The notes under the pieces are model-generated. The model was not told where the DNA came from. It worked only from the letters and a program-made list of their open reading frames with translations, and searched no databases. This document shows, one piece after another, positions 30,060 to 38,009 of a DNA stretch of 64,000 bases. A program made the translations under genes and the position numbers. The number at the start of each line of letters is the position of its first letter. Position 1 is the stretch's first letter. Location: the NCBI RefSeq assembly GCF_039534085.1, contig NZ_BAAAUT010000031.1:1-64000 (forward strand), written 5' to 3'. The DNA is from Planomonospora_B alba. GTDB taxonomy: Bacteria > Actinomycetota > Actinomycetes > Streptosporangiales > Streptosporangiaceae.

Positions 30060-31702
30060 GCACGTCGACCGCGCTGGAGCGGCACACCGCCCAGCTCGCC
30101 GAGCAGATCAACGCCCGCACCGCGGAGTTTGCCGCGGCCCTGCCGAAGGGCGTGACGATCGAACAGCTCAAGCAGGACGCCCTGAACTGCATCAACGCCA
30201 CCCCGGCGCTGGTGACCTGCTACACGCCGACCGTGCTCGGCGCGCTCATGACGTGCGCGCAGCTCGGCCTGCGGCCCGGCGTCGCCGGCCTCGGCCACGC
30301 CTGGCTGCTGCCGATGAAGAACTGGCGGGAGAAGCGCACCGACGCGACCCTCATCATCGGCTACCGCGGCTACGCCGAGCTGGGGTACCGGCATCCGCGC
30401 GTCGTCGGCATCAGCTCCAACATCGTCCGCCAGGGCGACCTGTTCGAGATCGACCTGGGCGCCAAGACGGTGACGCACCAGCTGCCGCCGCTGGGCACCC
30501 CGCGCGGCCGCCCTCTCGGCTTCTACGCCACGGCCGACATCCAGGGCCCGCACGGCACGAACCTCATCATCGCTGAGCCGATGAGCCTGGAGGAGATGCA
30601 GGAGCACCGCGACAAGTACGCGATGGCCAAGAACAAGAACGGCATCGTCGGCCCCTGGAAGGACCACTTCGAGGAGATGGCCCGTAAGACGATGATCCGG
30701 GCGCGGCTGGTCAAGATGATGCCCGTCGCGCTGGAACTCAACGTCGGCATGATGGTCGACGAGGGCGTGCGGACCAACCTCGACCCGGACGCCGACCCGG
30801 TGGAGGTCACCGAGCGCCCGGCCCCCGAGGACGACGAGACCGGCAGCGGCGGCCCGGCGACGGTCCAGCCCGCCGAGACCGTCCGTGAGAGCGTCACCCT
30901 GACCCGGCCCGCGCAGACCGCGCAGCCCGAAGCGCCCGCTCCCGGTGGGATCAACTCGGGCCAGTCCAGCCGGATCGCCGCGCTCATGCGCGAGCGCGGC
31001 ATCACCACCGCCGACGCGGCGCTCGACGTCGTCCACAGCGTCATCGGCCGCCGGGTGCCGTCCCGGCAGATGACCGCCGACGAAGCCGGAAAAGTGATCG
31101 CCGCGCTGGAGGCGATGCCCGTCCCGACGCTGGAAGGCGAGGTCGCCCCGAAGGACCAGCGGCCGACCCTCGCCGAACCCGTGCAGGATCCCGCGCCGCC
31201 GGCGCAGACGGCCGGGCCCGCCACGGACGACCAGCTTCGGCAGCTCAACATCCTGTTCACCGAGTGCGGCGTCACCCACCACACCGGCAAGGGCTCCAAG
31301 GCCAAGAACGACACCGAGCGGTTCGCTTGGCTGGAGCGCACCATCGGCGCGAAGGTGGCCAGCACCAAGGACCTGACCGCTGAGCAGGTCGAGCGGGCCA
31401 TCGCGATCCTCACCGAGGGGAAGGTCGGACTCGCCCAGCGGCGCACCGAGCTGATCACCACCATCGGGCGGCTGTTCGCGGGGATCGGCATCACCGACGC
31501 CGACGACCAGTTCCGGGACGTGTCCGCGATCCTCGGGCGGGTCGTCACCACCCCGGCGGACCTGACCGTGAACGAGCTCGCGGACCTGGCCGCCCTGCTG
31601 ACCGACACCCAGGGCAAGGTCGCCGCGTGGAACGCCGCGGTCGACGCCGCGGAGAAGGCCAACCGGGACGCCGCCCAGACCAGCGGCACCGCCACCGAGT
31701 GA
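30056..31702 (+). CDS. recT: RecT single-strand annealing protein with long C-terminal extension
   Basis: 548 residues from ATG 30056. The RecT core fills residues ~1-255: ALNCINATPALVTCYTPTVL, GALMTCAQLGLRPGVAGLGH, IIGYRGYAELGYRHPRVVGI and DHFEEMARKTMIRARLVKMM. Beyond it, about 290 residues carry three loosely similar units near residues 302-355, 382-450 and 460-525. Each has the form helix, G-I, helix, IG-[RA]-x-V-x-[ST], then an acidic helix. Typical RecT is 260-370 residues. The units could bind DNA or host SSB; inference. Confidence 0.9.
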   Translation: MSTSTALERHTAQLAEQINARTAEFAAALPKGVTIEQLKQDALNCINATPALVTCYTPTVLGALMTCAQLGLRPGVAGLGHAWLLPMKNWREKRTDATLIIGYRGYAELGYRHPRVVGISSNIVRQGDLFEIDLGAKTVTHQLPPLGTPRGRPLGFYATADIQGPHGTNLIIAEPMSLEEMQEHRDKYAMAKNKNGIVGPWKDHFEEMARKTMIRARLVKMMPVALELNVGMMVDEGVRTNLDPDADPVEVTERPAPEDDETGSGGPATVQPAETVRESVTLTRPAQTAQPEAPAPGGINSGQSSRIAALMRERGITTADAALDVVHSVIGRRVPSRQMTADEAGKVIAALEAMPVPTLEGEVAPKDQRPTLAEPVQDPAPPAQTAGPATDDQLRQLNILFTECGVTHHTGKGSKAKNDTERFAWLERTIGAKVASTKDLTAEQVERAIAILTEGKVGLAQRRTELITTIGRLFAGIGITDADDQFRDVSAILGRVVTTPADLTVNELADLAALLTDTQGKVAAWNAAVDAAEKANRDAAQTSGTATE

Positions 31703-31770
31703 TCCCCTCCTGCCCGGCCCGCCGCTCCTGGCGAGCCGGGCGCCCCTTCAACCCTCGCAAGGAGGACCCC

Positions 31771-32241
31771 GTGATCCGTCCCATCTACGTCGCCAGCAGT
31801 CCGCTCACGCCGGAGGACATCCGCTACTACGTCAACGACCACGAGGCGGTCCTGGAGATCGGGGACCTGCGGATCGTCGTCCCCGCCAAGGACATGACCG
31901 GTCTGCAGGCCGCCGCCGCCATCGCTGACCGGCTGGTCGACGTCGCCCACGCGTTCCGCGTCCAGGTCGGCCAGCAGGGCGGCCGCCTGGCCGAGGAGAT
32001 CCGGGCCCGAGAGAACGCCGCGGCCCGCTGCACCTGCGGCATGCCGCACCTGACCGGCCACCGGCACCGCACGGACGGCCCCTGCTACGCAGAGGAGGCC
32101 CCCCAGACGCCCGTCCTGACCGGTCAGCCGCCGGCCGAGCAGCCGCCCACGCCGGAGGGGGAGGTCGACACGAGCTTCTGGGCCAAGCCCCTCGTCCCCA
32201 CCCCGGCCCCGGCGCGGCCTGAGCAGGTGACGCAGTCATGA
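31771..32241 (+). CDS. Hypothetical protein with zinc-like motif
   Basis: 156 residues from GTG 31771, after AAGGAGGACCCC. Residues ~75-110 have CTCGMPHLTGHRHRTDGPC, a CxC...H...C metal site. Pro-rich tail. Part of the recombination operon; function unknown. Confidence 0.6.
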   Translation: MIRPIYVASSPLTPEDIRYYVNDHEAVLEIGDLRIVVPAKDMTGLQAAAAIADRLVDVAHAFRVQVGQQGGRLAEEIRARENAAARCTCGMPHLTGHRHRTDGPCYAEEAPQTPVLTGQPPAEQPPTPEGEVDTSFWAKPLVPTPAPARPEQVTQS

Positions 32242-32480
32242 CGGCCGTGGACCTGCCGGGCGGCGGCACCGTCCTGCTCGACTGGTCTCCCCCGCTGGGG
32301 ACCTTCACCGCCCGCGCCGACCGCAACGGCCAGGTGCTGTGGCAGGAAGGCACCACCGCGAAGGAGCTGCCGACGCTCGCGGCGCTGCGCGCGGTCCTGC
32401 TCGGCCACCGGGTCTGCCTGCCCGGCGACATCGCGGACCAGCTCCTGGCCACCCAGAACGAACGCGGTTCCGCGTTCTGA
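32238..32480 (+). CDS. Small hypothetical protein
   Basis: 80 residues from ATG 32238 (ATGA overlap). Beta-rich start (GGGTVLLDWSPPLGTFTARA). Its last codons and stop lie in hairpin H7. Function unknown. Confidence 0.55.
   Translation: MTAVDLPGGGTVLLDWSPPLGTFTARADRNGQVLWQEGTTAKELPTLAALRAVLLGHRVCLPGDIADQLLATQNERGSAF
32460..32477. repeat. Dispersed hairpin H7, compensated variant
   Basis: GAACGC-GGTTCC-GCGTTC. Same loop as H12 but one arm base pair changed on both sides (T-A to C-G), 30 bp upstream of ATG 32508. Confidence 0.75.
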
Positions 32481-32486
32481 AACCCT

Positions 32487-32507
32487 CCACCCGAAACGGA
32501 GACACCC
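32487..32507 (+). repeat. Start-associated leader motif, copy 3
   Basis: CCACCCGAAACGGAGACACC then C, directly before ATG 32508. Confidence 0.6.
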
Positions 32508-32840
32508 ATGGCAACCATCGGCGAAGCCAACGCCATCAACACGCTGCTGAGGTACTTCCTCAGCCCGGCCGGCATCCCTGCCGAGAACGCCCGCGAGGCG
32601 GCGGAGTTCCTGGCCGAGCGCGCCAGGAAGGCGCTGCAGACCGGTATCCCGCCCGAGGAACTGCGCGCCTGGTGGCAGGCCCGTGAGAACACCGCCTACA
32701 TCGAGGGCGCTGACGGATACCCGGGGCTGCGCTGCTCGACCTGCCACACCTACCTGTGCCTCGTGGAGGCGCGTGAAGGACTCGCTGGCCTCAACGCGGT
32801 CGTGGACGCGCACATCTGCCCGAAGGAGAACGACCGATGA
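32508..32840 (+). CDS. Small hypothetical protein with CxxC
   Basis: 110 residues. Helical first half (ENAREAAEFLAERARKALQT), then LRCSTCHTYLCL with a late C (HICPKEN), probably one zinc. Function unknown. Confidence 0.55.
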   Translation: MATIGEANAINTLLRYFLSPAGIPAENAREAAEFLAERARKALQTGIPPEELRAWWQARENTAYIEGADGYPGLRCSTCHTYLCLVEAREGLAGLNAVVDAHICPKENDR

Positions 32841-33118
32841 TGACCATCCTCGTCATCCTCTCCGTGCTGACCATCGGCCTGATGAACGCGGGCTGCTGGT
32901 GGCTGTACGTGCGGGGCCAGCACGTCGACCGGGCCCGGCTCGCCGCCGAGCAGTACGCCCGCCACCGCGCCGAGCACGAAGCCGACCAGCTCAAGGAACG
33001 AGCCATCGCGCTCGCGCTCGAGGTGAGCCGCCTCAAGGCGGATCTCCTGACCGTCACCAAGGAGAAGCACACCCTGCAGACCCGCCTCGATGACCTCACC
33101 GCAGGACCGGGCGCGTGA
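32837..33118 (+). CDS. Membrane-anchored coiled-coil protein
   Basis: 93 residues from ATG 32837 (ATGA overlap). One N-terminal membrane segment (ILVILSVLTIGLMNAGCWWL), then a long coiled-coil (ADQLKERAIALALEVSRLKA). Topology resembles i-spanins, but it lies in the early region and no lysis genes are near. Role unknown. Confidence 0.6.
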   Translation: MMTILVILSVLTIGLMNAGCWWLYVRGQHVDRARLAAEQYARHRAEHEADQLKERAIALALEVSRLKADLLTVTKEKHTLQTRLDDLTAGPGA

Positions 33119-33225
33119 CAGCCGTCCTGCTCGTCCTGCTCTTGCCGTACGTCGCTGCTGCGGCCGTGGCCCTCGTGGTCGCGGCCGTGGCCGGCCTGAT
33201 CCATCTGCTCGGAGGCAGCCGGTGA
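33115..33225 (+). CDS. Single-pass membrane peptide
   Basis: 36 residues from GTG 33115 (GTGA overlap), almost entirely hydrophobic (TAVLLVLLLPYVAAAAVALV). Overlaps an ATG at 33225. Tight coupling on both sides supports translation. Function unknown. Confidence 0.45.
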   Translation: MTAVLLVLLLPYVAAAAVALVVAAVAGLIHLLGGSR

Positions 33226-33235
33226 TGCTCCCGCT

Positions 33236-33439
33236 GTGGCTGGTCGTCCCGCTCGTGGTCCTGCCGTGGTCGGCGCGCTCGTCGTGCTGCTCGTGGCCAT
33301 GGTCGTCGCCGACACGTGGCTGTACCTGGCGCAGAACCGGCGCCGGGTCCCGCTGGACAAGCTGGCCGACCCGGCGTTCAACCCCCGTCTCGACGGGCTC
33401 GTGATCGAGCCCCCGCACTGGAAGCGAAACGATGCCTGA
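33236..33439 (+). CDS. Small membrane protein, start unclear
   Basis: 67 residues if started at GTG 33236; GTG 33266 is possible. Membrane segment GALVVLLVAMVVADTWLYLA, then basic QNRRRVPLDKLADPAF. A different frame from ATG 33225 opens with MLPLWLVVPLVVLP and would join this one by a single-base shift near 33266, so a frameshift or real ribosomal shift is possible. Overlaps RusA by 8 bases. Confidence 0.4.
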   Translation: MAGRPARGPAVVGALVVLLVAMVVADTWLYLAQNRRRVPLDKLADPAFNPRLDGLVIEPPHWKRNDA

Positions 33440-33911
33440 ACCCGTCATCACGATCCGAGCGTTCGGGGTGCCCGCCCCGCAGGGCAGCAAGAAGGGCCGC
33501 CCCATCTACAAGGGCCGCGGGCCTGAGCGGGTCTTCACCGGCCGGGTGGCCCTGCAGGAGTCCTCGGACAAGGTCAAGCCGTGGCGGGCCGCGGTAGAGG
33601 CTGCGGCCAAGGCCGTCGTCGCGACGAAGCCCGGCTGGGCGGTCCTGGACGAGCCGCTGATCGTGGAGGTCTGCTTCTCCCTGCCGCGGGGCGTGAGCGT
33701 GAAGCGGGCGCATCACACGACGTACCCGGACCTGTCGAAGCTGATCCGGTCGACCGAGGACGCCCTGACGAAGGTCGTGTGGGCCGACGACGCCCGCGTG
33801 ATCGCCTACCGGAACCCGCGCAAGCTGTACGCCGGGGACGACGACCCGGACGCGCTGCCTGAGCCCGGGTGCGTGATCCGCGTCTGGCGGGTCGCGGAGG
33901 TGCAGCGGTGA
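33432..33911 (+). CDS. RusA-type Holliday junction resolvase
   Basis: 159 residues from ATG 33432. RusA pattern: RAFGVPAPQGSKKGRPIYKG at the start, YPDLSKLIRSTEDALTKVVW and ADDARVIAYRNPRKLYA with the catalytic Asp residues of D-x-x-K ... D-A-L-T ... D-D-A. Resolves four-way junctions from YqaJ/RecT recombination or replication. Embedded in an overlapping operon. Confidence 0.9.
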   Translation: MPEPVITIRAFGVPAPQGSKKGRPIYKGRGPERVFTGRVALQESSDKVKPWRAAVEAAAKAVVATKPGWAVLDEPLIVEVCFSLPRGVSVKRAHHTTYPDLSKLIRSTEDALTKVVWADDARVIAYRNPRKLYAGDDDPDALPEPGCVIRVWRVAEVQR

Positions 33912-34105
33912 TCCGGCTGCTGGCGTTCGTCGTGATGACCGTGTTCGTGTGCGCCGTCTCCTGGTTCGCCTACGCCCGCTACCCGGTCACCGGGCTCGTG
34001 CTGCTGGTGTTCGGCACGGCCGCGTTCATCGCGCCCGGTTACTTCGCGCTCATGGACCCGGGCACGCCCGCCCAGCCCGCCGGCCAGAAGGAGGGGGAGC
34101 GGTGA
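33908..34105 (+). CDS. Small membrane protein
   Basis: 65 residues from GTG 33908 (GTGA overlap). Two membrane segments: LLAFVVMTVFVCAVSWFAYA and TGLVLLVFGTAAFIAPGYFA. Function unknown. Confidence 0.5.
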   Translation: MIRLLAFVVMTVFVCAVSWFAYARYPVTGLVLLVFGTAAFIAPGYFALMDPGTPAQPAGQKEGER

Positions 34106-34449
34106 CCGTCCGAGGCGAGACCATCGTCTGCTGGTGCTGCGGCATCCCCGGCCCGTCGTCGGGGGCGTTCGAGCTGACGGAGTCCTGCTACAGCCGGTGG
34201 CTACGCGCAGGCAAACCCAGAAGCGGGCCGCCGCCCCACGACCCGGCCAAGGGCAAGCAGGCCCGCGCCGAAGGCCTGCGCCGCGCCCGGGAGATGCGGC
34301 TGCAGCGGTACCTGAAGATCCGCGGCGAGTGCGCGACGCAGGGCGAGGCCGCGGCCCGGCTCGGCGTGAGCCTGCGCACGATCTGGAGCTACGAGCAGCA
34401 GATCCGGGAACGCGAGCGGACCACCCGGGCGCGGCCGGACGCCGCGTGA
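34102..34449 (+). CDS. Zinc-ribbon/helix-turn-helix phage regulator
   Basis: 115 residues from GTG 34102 (GTGA overlap). CWCCGIPG with a later C gives a zinc motif; basic middle (KGKQARAEGLRRAREMRLQR). C-terminal helix-turn-helix TQGEAAARLGVSLRTIWSYE. Likely a DNA-binding early regulator. Confidence 0.6.
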   Translation: MTVRGETIVCWCCGIPGPSSGAFELTESCYSRWLRAGKPRSGPPPHDPAKGKQARAEGLRRAREMRLQRYLKIRGECATQGEAAARLGVSLRTIWSYEQQIRERERTTRARPDAA

Positions 34450-34462
34450 GCGACGTCGACCA

Positions 34463-34492
34463 GCCGGGCCGGGGCCGAACCCCCGGCCCGGC
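34463..34492. terminator. GC hairpin followed by short T run
   Basis: GCCGGGCCGGGG pairs perfectly with CCCCGGCCCGGC; 6-base loop; CCGTTTCC follows. Confidence 0.6.
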
Positions 34493-34537
34493 CCGTTTCC
34501 TCTGCCCCGTCTCGTCACCGAACCGAGGAGGACCACC

Positions 34538-34933
34538 ATGCCGCCGCCGATGACCAGCGAAGCCGCAGCGTGGATCCGCGAGCATGTCCTGACGCTGCCG
34601 TGGGTCACCCTGAACCTGCCCGGCCGTAAATGCGGGTGCCAGCTCGGCCGGACCCACGCGTGCCGGACCGGGCACCACGGCGACTGCGTGTTCATCCGCG
34701 AACCGGGGCCGCTGCTCACCCACGAGACCGAGGTGTACGGTCCTCGCGCCGGTAACCTGCGCGGATCTACCGTGAAGGTGTGGCTGACCTGCCGGTGGAT
34801 GTGCGACTGCTGGTGCAGGCACCGTCTCGAGCTGGACCCCGCGCCCGCCCCCGGGGCCGCCCCGGCGGACGACCAGGCGTCCCTGTTCGACCTCGACCCG
34901 CCCCCACCGACATCCAGGAGCCACCAGCAATGA
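34538..34933 (+). CDS. DUF6248-like protein
   Basis: 131 residues, ATG after GAGGAGGACCACC. SEAAAWIREHVLTLPWVTLN, CGCQLGRTHACRTGHHGDC and WMCDCWCRHRLE match what I recall of DUF6248, a Cys/His-rich family in actinobacterial genomes. Probably metal-binding; function unknown. Confidence 0.55.
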   Translation: MPPPMTSEAAAWIREHVLTLPWVTLNLPGRKCGCQLGRTHACRTGHHGDCVFIREPGPLLTHETEVYGPRAGNLRGSTVKVWLTCRWMCDCWCRHRLELDPAPAPGAAPADDQASLFDLDPPPPTSRSHQQ

Positions 34934-35925
34934 CACCCCTTCCCTCGACCCGGTACCGAATGCGGCACCGCACTGGTAAAGAATCGGCCGCCGCTCAGGG
35001 GAACCGAAGGCGCCGGGTGACCATCACCTACGGCGGGACCGCCGCGGACCTGCGTGATCCACGCACCGTCGTTCCCGCCAAGACCGTCTACGGCCGCTAC
35101 CGCAACCAGCTCATCGCCTACGCCCAGTGGAGCCCGCAGCCGAAGGTCAACGCCGAACCGGTCCGCGCGCACCTGCTACGGCTCCAGCAGGAAGCGCAGC
35201 TCGGTCTCCCAGCGATCTCCTCGATGACCGGCGTGGGCTTCGCGACCCTGCAGAACATCGTGATCGGCAAGCCGTACCGGGGGAAACCGCCCGCGCAGAC
35301 CGTGTTGAAGTCGACGGCGGACAAGCTGCTCGGGTTCTGGCCGACCCTCGACCGGCTCCCCGGGCGGGTGCCAGTCGACGCGACCGGCACCCGCCGCCGG
35401 GTCCAGGCCCTGATGCGGCAAGGCTGGTCGATGCCACGGATCGCAGCCCAGATCGGCAGCAGCAGAGAAGCGCTGAGCCGGATGATCCAGCGCCGCACCG
35501 TCATAGCGCGGATCGCCCGCGCGGTCCGCGACGTCTACGACGAGCTGTGGGACGTGCCAGCCCCGGCCCGCACGGCAGCCGACGTGCGATCGGTGAACAG
35601 GACGAAAGCCCTCGCCGTCCGCTGCGGCTACGTCACCGGCATGGCGTGGGACGACGACACGATCGACGACCCGAACGCCCGCCCGGACCTCGGGGCGCGC
35701 GTCTCCCGCGACCAGGCCCTGTCCGAGGACTCCGACTGGCTGATGACTACCCAGGGCCTGACGGTCGAGCAGGCCGCCGAACGGCTCGGCGTCACCCGCG
35801 ACTACCTCGACAAGGCCCGGTCCCGCCACCAGCGGCGGCCTGACCCGGCAGGCCGCCGTCACGCACCTGCAGGCCGTCTACGCGGCCCTGCGCGCTCACC
35901 GTCTCCAGAAGGCAGGCCAGCATGA
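34930..35925 (+). CDS. Helix-turn-helix phage protein
   Basis: 331 residues from ATG 34930 (ATGA overlap). Several helix-turn-helix-like segments: LGLPAISSMTGVGFATLQNI, QGWSMPRIAAQIGSSREALS and TVEQAAERLGVTRDYLDKAR. Directly upstream of whiB in the same operon, a frequent pairing in actinophages. Probably a multi-HTH DNA-binding regulator; target unknown. Confidence 0.65.
   Translation: MTPLPSTRYRMRHRTGKESAAAQGNRRRRVTITYGGTAADLRDPRTVVPAKTVYGRYRNQLIAYAQWSPQPKVNAEPVRAHLLRLQQEAQLGLPAISSMTGVGFATLQNIVIGKPYRGKPPAQTVLKSTADKLLGFWPTLDRLPGRVPVDATGTRRRVQALMRQGWSMPRIAAQIGSSREALSRMIQRRTVIARIARAVRDVYDELWDVPAPARTAADVRSVNRTKALAVRCGYVTGMAWDDDTIDDPNARPDLGARVSRDQALSEDSDWLMTTQGLTVEQAAERLGVTRDYLDKARSRHQRRPDPAGRRHAPAGRLRGPARSPSPEGRPA
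34958..34975. repeat. Dispersed hairpin H8, degenerate
   Basis: GAATGC-GGCACC-GCACTG with outer ACC/GGT; the right arm has lost a base, so pairing is imperfect. Near the start of the 34930 gene. Confidence 0.5.
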
Positions 35926-36206
35926 ACCCGCTGCTGACGTACTTCCCGGAATGGAAGCGCGAACTGTGGCAGCCCTGGCGCGACGACGCCGCGTGCGCCG
36001 GCCGCGCCCACGAGATGAGCGACCCGCGGCGCGCGAAAGCGCTCTGCAGGAACTGCCCCGTGCTCGCCGCGTGCCGCGCCTGGGCCGACAGGTGCGCCGC
36101 TCACGGTGAAGACCGCTCCGGTGAAGTCCTCGCCGGAGAAACCCCGTCCGAGCGTGGCGCTCGCCGCCGGACAACTCCCTCTCCGCCCGAAGGAAACGCA
36201 GCATGA
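35922..36206 (+). CDS. whiB: WhiB-family iron-sulfur regulator
   Basis: 94 residues from ATG 35922 (ATGA overlap). WhiB pattern WRDDAACAGRAHEM, then ALCRNCPVLAACRAWA supplies four Cys in C...CxxC...C. The turn motif is GEVLAGET rather than the usual G[VI]WGG, followed by ERGARRR. Expected to bind a 4Fe-4S cluster and the main sigma factor. Phage WhiB proteins can repress host whiB2 and block superinfection. Confidence 0.88.
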   Translation: MNPLLTYFPEWKRELWQPWRDDAACAGRAHEMSDPRRAKALCRNCPVLAACRAWADRCAAHGEDRSGEVLAGETPSERGARRRTTPSPPEGNAA

Positions 36207-36550
36207 TCGGTGACGGTGAGCTGGTCGACGGTGTTCTCGGCTGCGCGGTTGCGGACGTGACCGGCGGCGGGATGCAGCCGTGCGAGCGGGACGCGGTGCT
36301 GGAGGCGCTGCTCAGCTGCACCCACGGACATATGGAGCAGACACCGCTGTGCATGTTCCACGTGCGGGAGGTCGCGGACGGCTGGGTGCGCTGCCCGGTG
36401 TGCGAGGTCGCGCCGGGCGGTGGACACCGCTGCCGTCTGGAGGTCCTGGCGGACGTCGACCGGCCGGGCGGTGATCCGTGGGGGAACGTGCGGATCCTCG
36501 TACGGCCGGCGGCCGGACGGACCGGTAGGGTCCGGCGGCTGCCGAGGTGA
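36203..36550 (+). CDS. Cys/His-rich hypothetical protein
   Basis: 115 residues from ATG 36203 (ATGA overlap). CTHGHMEQTPLCMFH and RCPVCEVAPGGGHRC suggest a zinc fold. Function unknown. Confidence 0.55.
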   Translation: MIGDGELVDGVLGCAVADVTGGGMQPCERDAVLEALLSCTHGHMEQTPLCMFHVREVADGWVRCPVCEVAPGGGHRCRLEVLADVDRPGGDPWGNVRILVRPAAGRTGRVRRLPR

Positions 36551-36638
36551 CGGGACCGAGGAGGGCGGCCTACGGTGGCGGCGTGCTGCTTCCCTCGGTG
36601 GCCATCCCTGGTGTGGTGATGCGTGAAGGAGAAGCGGC

Positions 36639-37478
36639 GTGGTGTGGTTCAGGGTTGATGACGGGCTGCATGGCCACCCGAAGGTGGTGATGCTGAGCCT
36701 GGACGCGCTCGGGTTGTGGACCCGGGCGGGGTCGTGGGCGTCGTTCTACCTGACGGACGGGTTCGTGCCGGAGGAGATCGTCCGGGAGTTCGCGAAGCGG
36801 AAGTGGAAGCGTCTGTCGGACGAGTTGGTGGAGCGGAAGTTGTGGCTACGCGTCGATAAAGGGTTCGTTTTCCATGACTTCGGTGAATACAACCCGCTCG
36901 CTAAGGACGTGCTAGCGGAACGGGAAGCTGCGCAGAAACGGATGCGTGAGCTGCGGGCCCGACGCAGGAACAGGGAGCTTCTACCTGCGGGAACGCCCGA
37001 CCCGGAGGGGGAGACGGGAATTAATGTTCGCCCGAACACTTCGGGAACGTTCGCGGAACGTTCGCCTGATGTTCGTAACCCCGTCCCGTCCCGACCCGAC
37101 CCAACCCCAATCAAGTCCTCATCTCACTCACCTACCTCGCCGTACGGGCCGCGCCGAGGACAGGACGATGACCGGGACCAGCAAGGAGACGACGACCTGG
37201 CCGGTCTCGTCACGCGGCTGCTCACGCCGCACACCCGCACCCCGATCACGGCCGACCACGCCGACCGCGTCGTCCGCGACATCCTCACCCGGGGCCGCAA
37301 CGTGAAGTACCGGGCCCGGTACATCCGGCGCGTCCTCGAAGACAACCCCGCCCGATTCCTGCCCACCCCCGCACCCGCAGCAGCCGCAAGCGGCGACCGC
37401 TGCCCCCGCCACCCCTACCAGGCCGCGACCACCTGCACCTCCTGCGCAGGCGACCGCAAAGCCCGACCCGACGCGTAA
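36639..37478 (+). CDS. Phage replication organizer-type protein
   Basis: 279 residues from GTG 36639, after GAAGGAGAAGCGGC. N-terminal ~110 residues (VWFRVDDGLHGHPKVVMLSL, LDALGLWTRAGSWASFYLTD, DFGEYNP) match the winged-helix replisome organizer domain of actinophages. A variable linker follows, then a conserved tail (KYRARYIRRVLEDNPARFLP) and a Cys/His end (CPRHPYQAATTCTSC). Would bind the phage origin and recruit helicase. The J-domain gene and AT-richer gap at 38010 follow. Confidence 0.7.
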   Translation: MVWFRVDDGLHGHPKVVMLSLDALGLWTRAGSWASFYLTDGFVPEEIVREFAKRKWKRLSDELVERKLWLRVDKGFVFHDFGEYNPLAKDVLAEREAAQKRMRELRARRRNRELLPAGTPDPEGETGINVRPNTSGTFAERSPDVRNPVPSRPDPTPIKSSSHSPTSPYGPRRGQDDDRDQQGDDDLAGLVTRLLTPHTRTPITADHADRVVRDILTRGRNVKYRARYIRRVLEDNPARFLPTPAPAAAASGDRCPRHPYQAATTCTSCAGDRKARPDA

Positions 37479-37491
37479 CCTCCCGGCTGGC

Positions 37492-37509
37492 GAATGCACA
37501 ACCGCGTTC
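37492..37509. repeat. Dispersed hairpin H9
   Basis: GAATGC-ACAACC-GCGTTC with outer GGC/GCC pairing; the one arm change gives a G-U-type pair. 29 bp upstream of the 37539 start. Confidence 0.75.
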
Positions 37510-37538
37510 GCCAGCCCCACCCCCGGCAAGGAGGACCG

Positions 37539-38009
37539 GTGTACTTCAGCAAGGCCACCCTCACCCGATGCGGGCGCCCCGGCTGCGGAGCGGCCATCCG
37601 CTGGACCATCACCGAAGCAGGCAAGAAACAAGCCGTCGACGCCGACCCCATCCCCGACAGCCACCCCCACACGCACAAAGCCACCCGAGCCGTCCACTGC
37701 GACGTCCATGGACGCCTCCGCTCCCGCACCATCACCACCGCCCGGCCCCTGGCCGCAGGCGAAGCCCGCATGATGGCCCACGCCGCCACCTGCACCGGCA
37801 CCCGAACCACCCCACCGCCACGCCGGCCCCGCGCCCGCGCACCGCACGACGTCCTCGGCGTCCCCGCCACCGCGACCCGCGAACAGATCCGCAGCGCCTA
37901 CCGGCGCCTGGCCCGCGAGCTCCACCCCGACCTCAACCCCGACCCGGCCGCCGCCGAGGAATTCAAAGCCGTCACCCGCGCCTACGCCGCCCTCACCGGC
38001 GGGCACTGA
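37539..38009 (+). CDS. Zinc-ribbon plus J-domain protein
   Basis: 156 residues from GTG 37539, after CAAGGAGGACC. N-terminal CGRPGCGAAIRW plus later C/H form a zinc site. The C-terminal ~55 residues are a J-domain: DVLGVPATATREQIRSAYRR, LARELHPDLNPDPAA with the HPD triad, and VTRAYAAL. Inverted order compared with DnaJ and no Gly/Phe region. May bring host DnaK to the phage replication complex, as lambda P does with DnaJ. Confidence 0.75.
   Translation: MYFSKATLTRCGRPGCGAAIRWTITEAGKKQAVDADPIPDSHPHTHKATRAVHCDVHGRLRSRTITTARPLAAGEARMMAHAATCTGTRTTPPPRRPRARAPHDVLGVPATATREQIRSAYRRLARELHPDLNPDPAAAEEFKAVTRAYAALTGGH

Noticed and set aside
32837..33118. Spanin (Rz-like) lysis gene
   Set aside because: Membrane helix plus coiled-coil fits, but it is in the early recombination operon with no endolysin or holin nearby.
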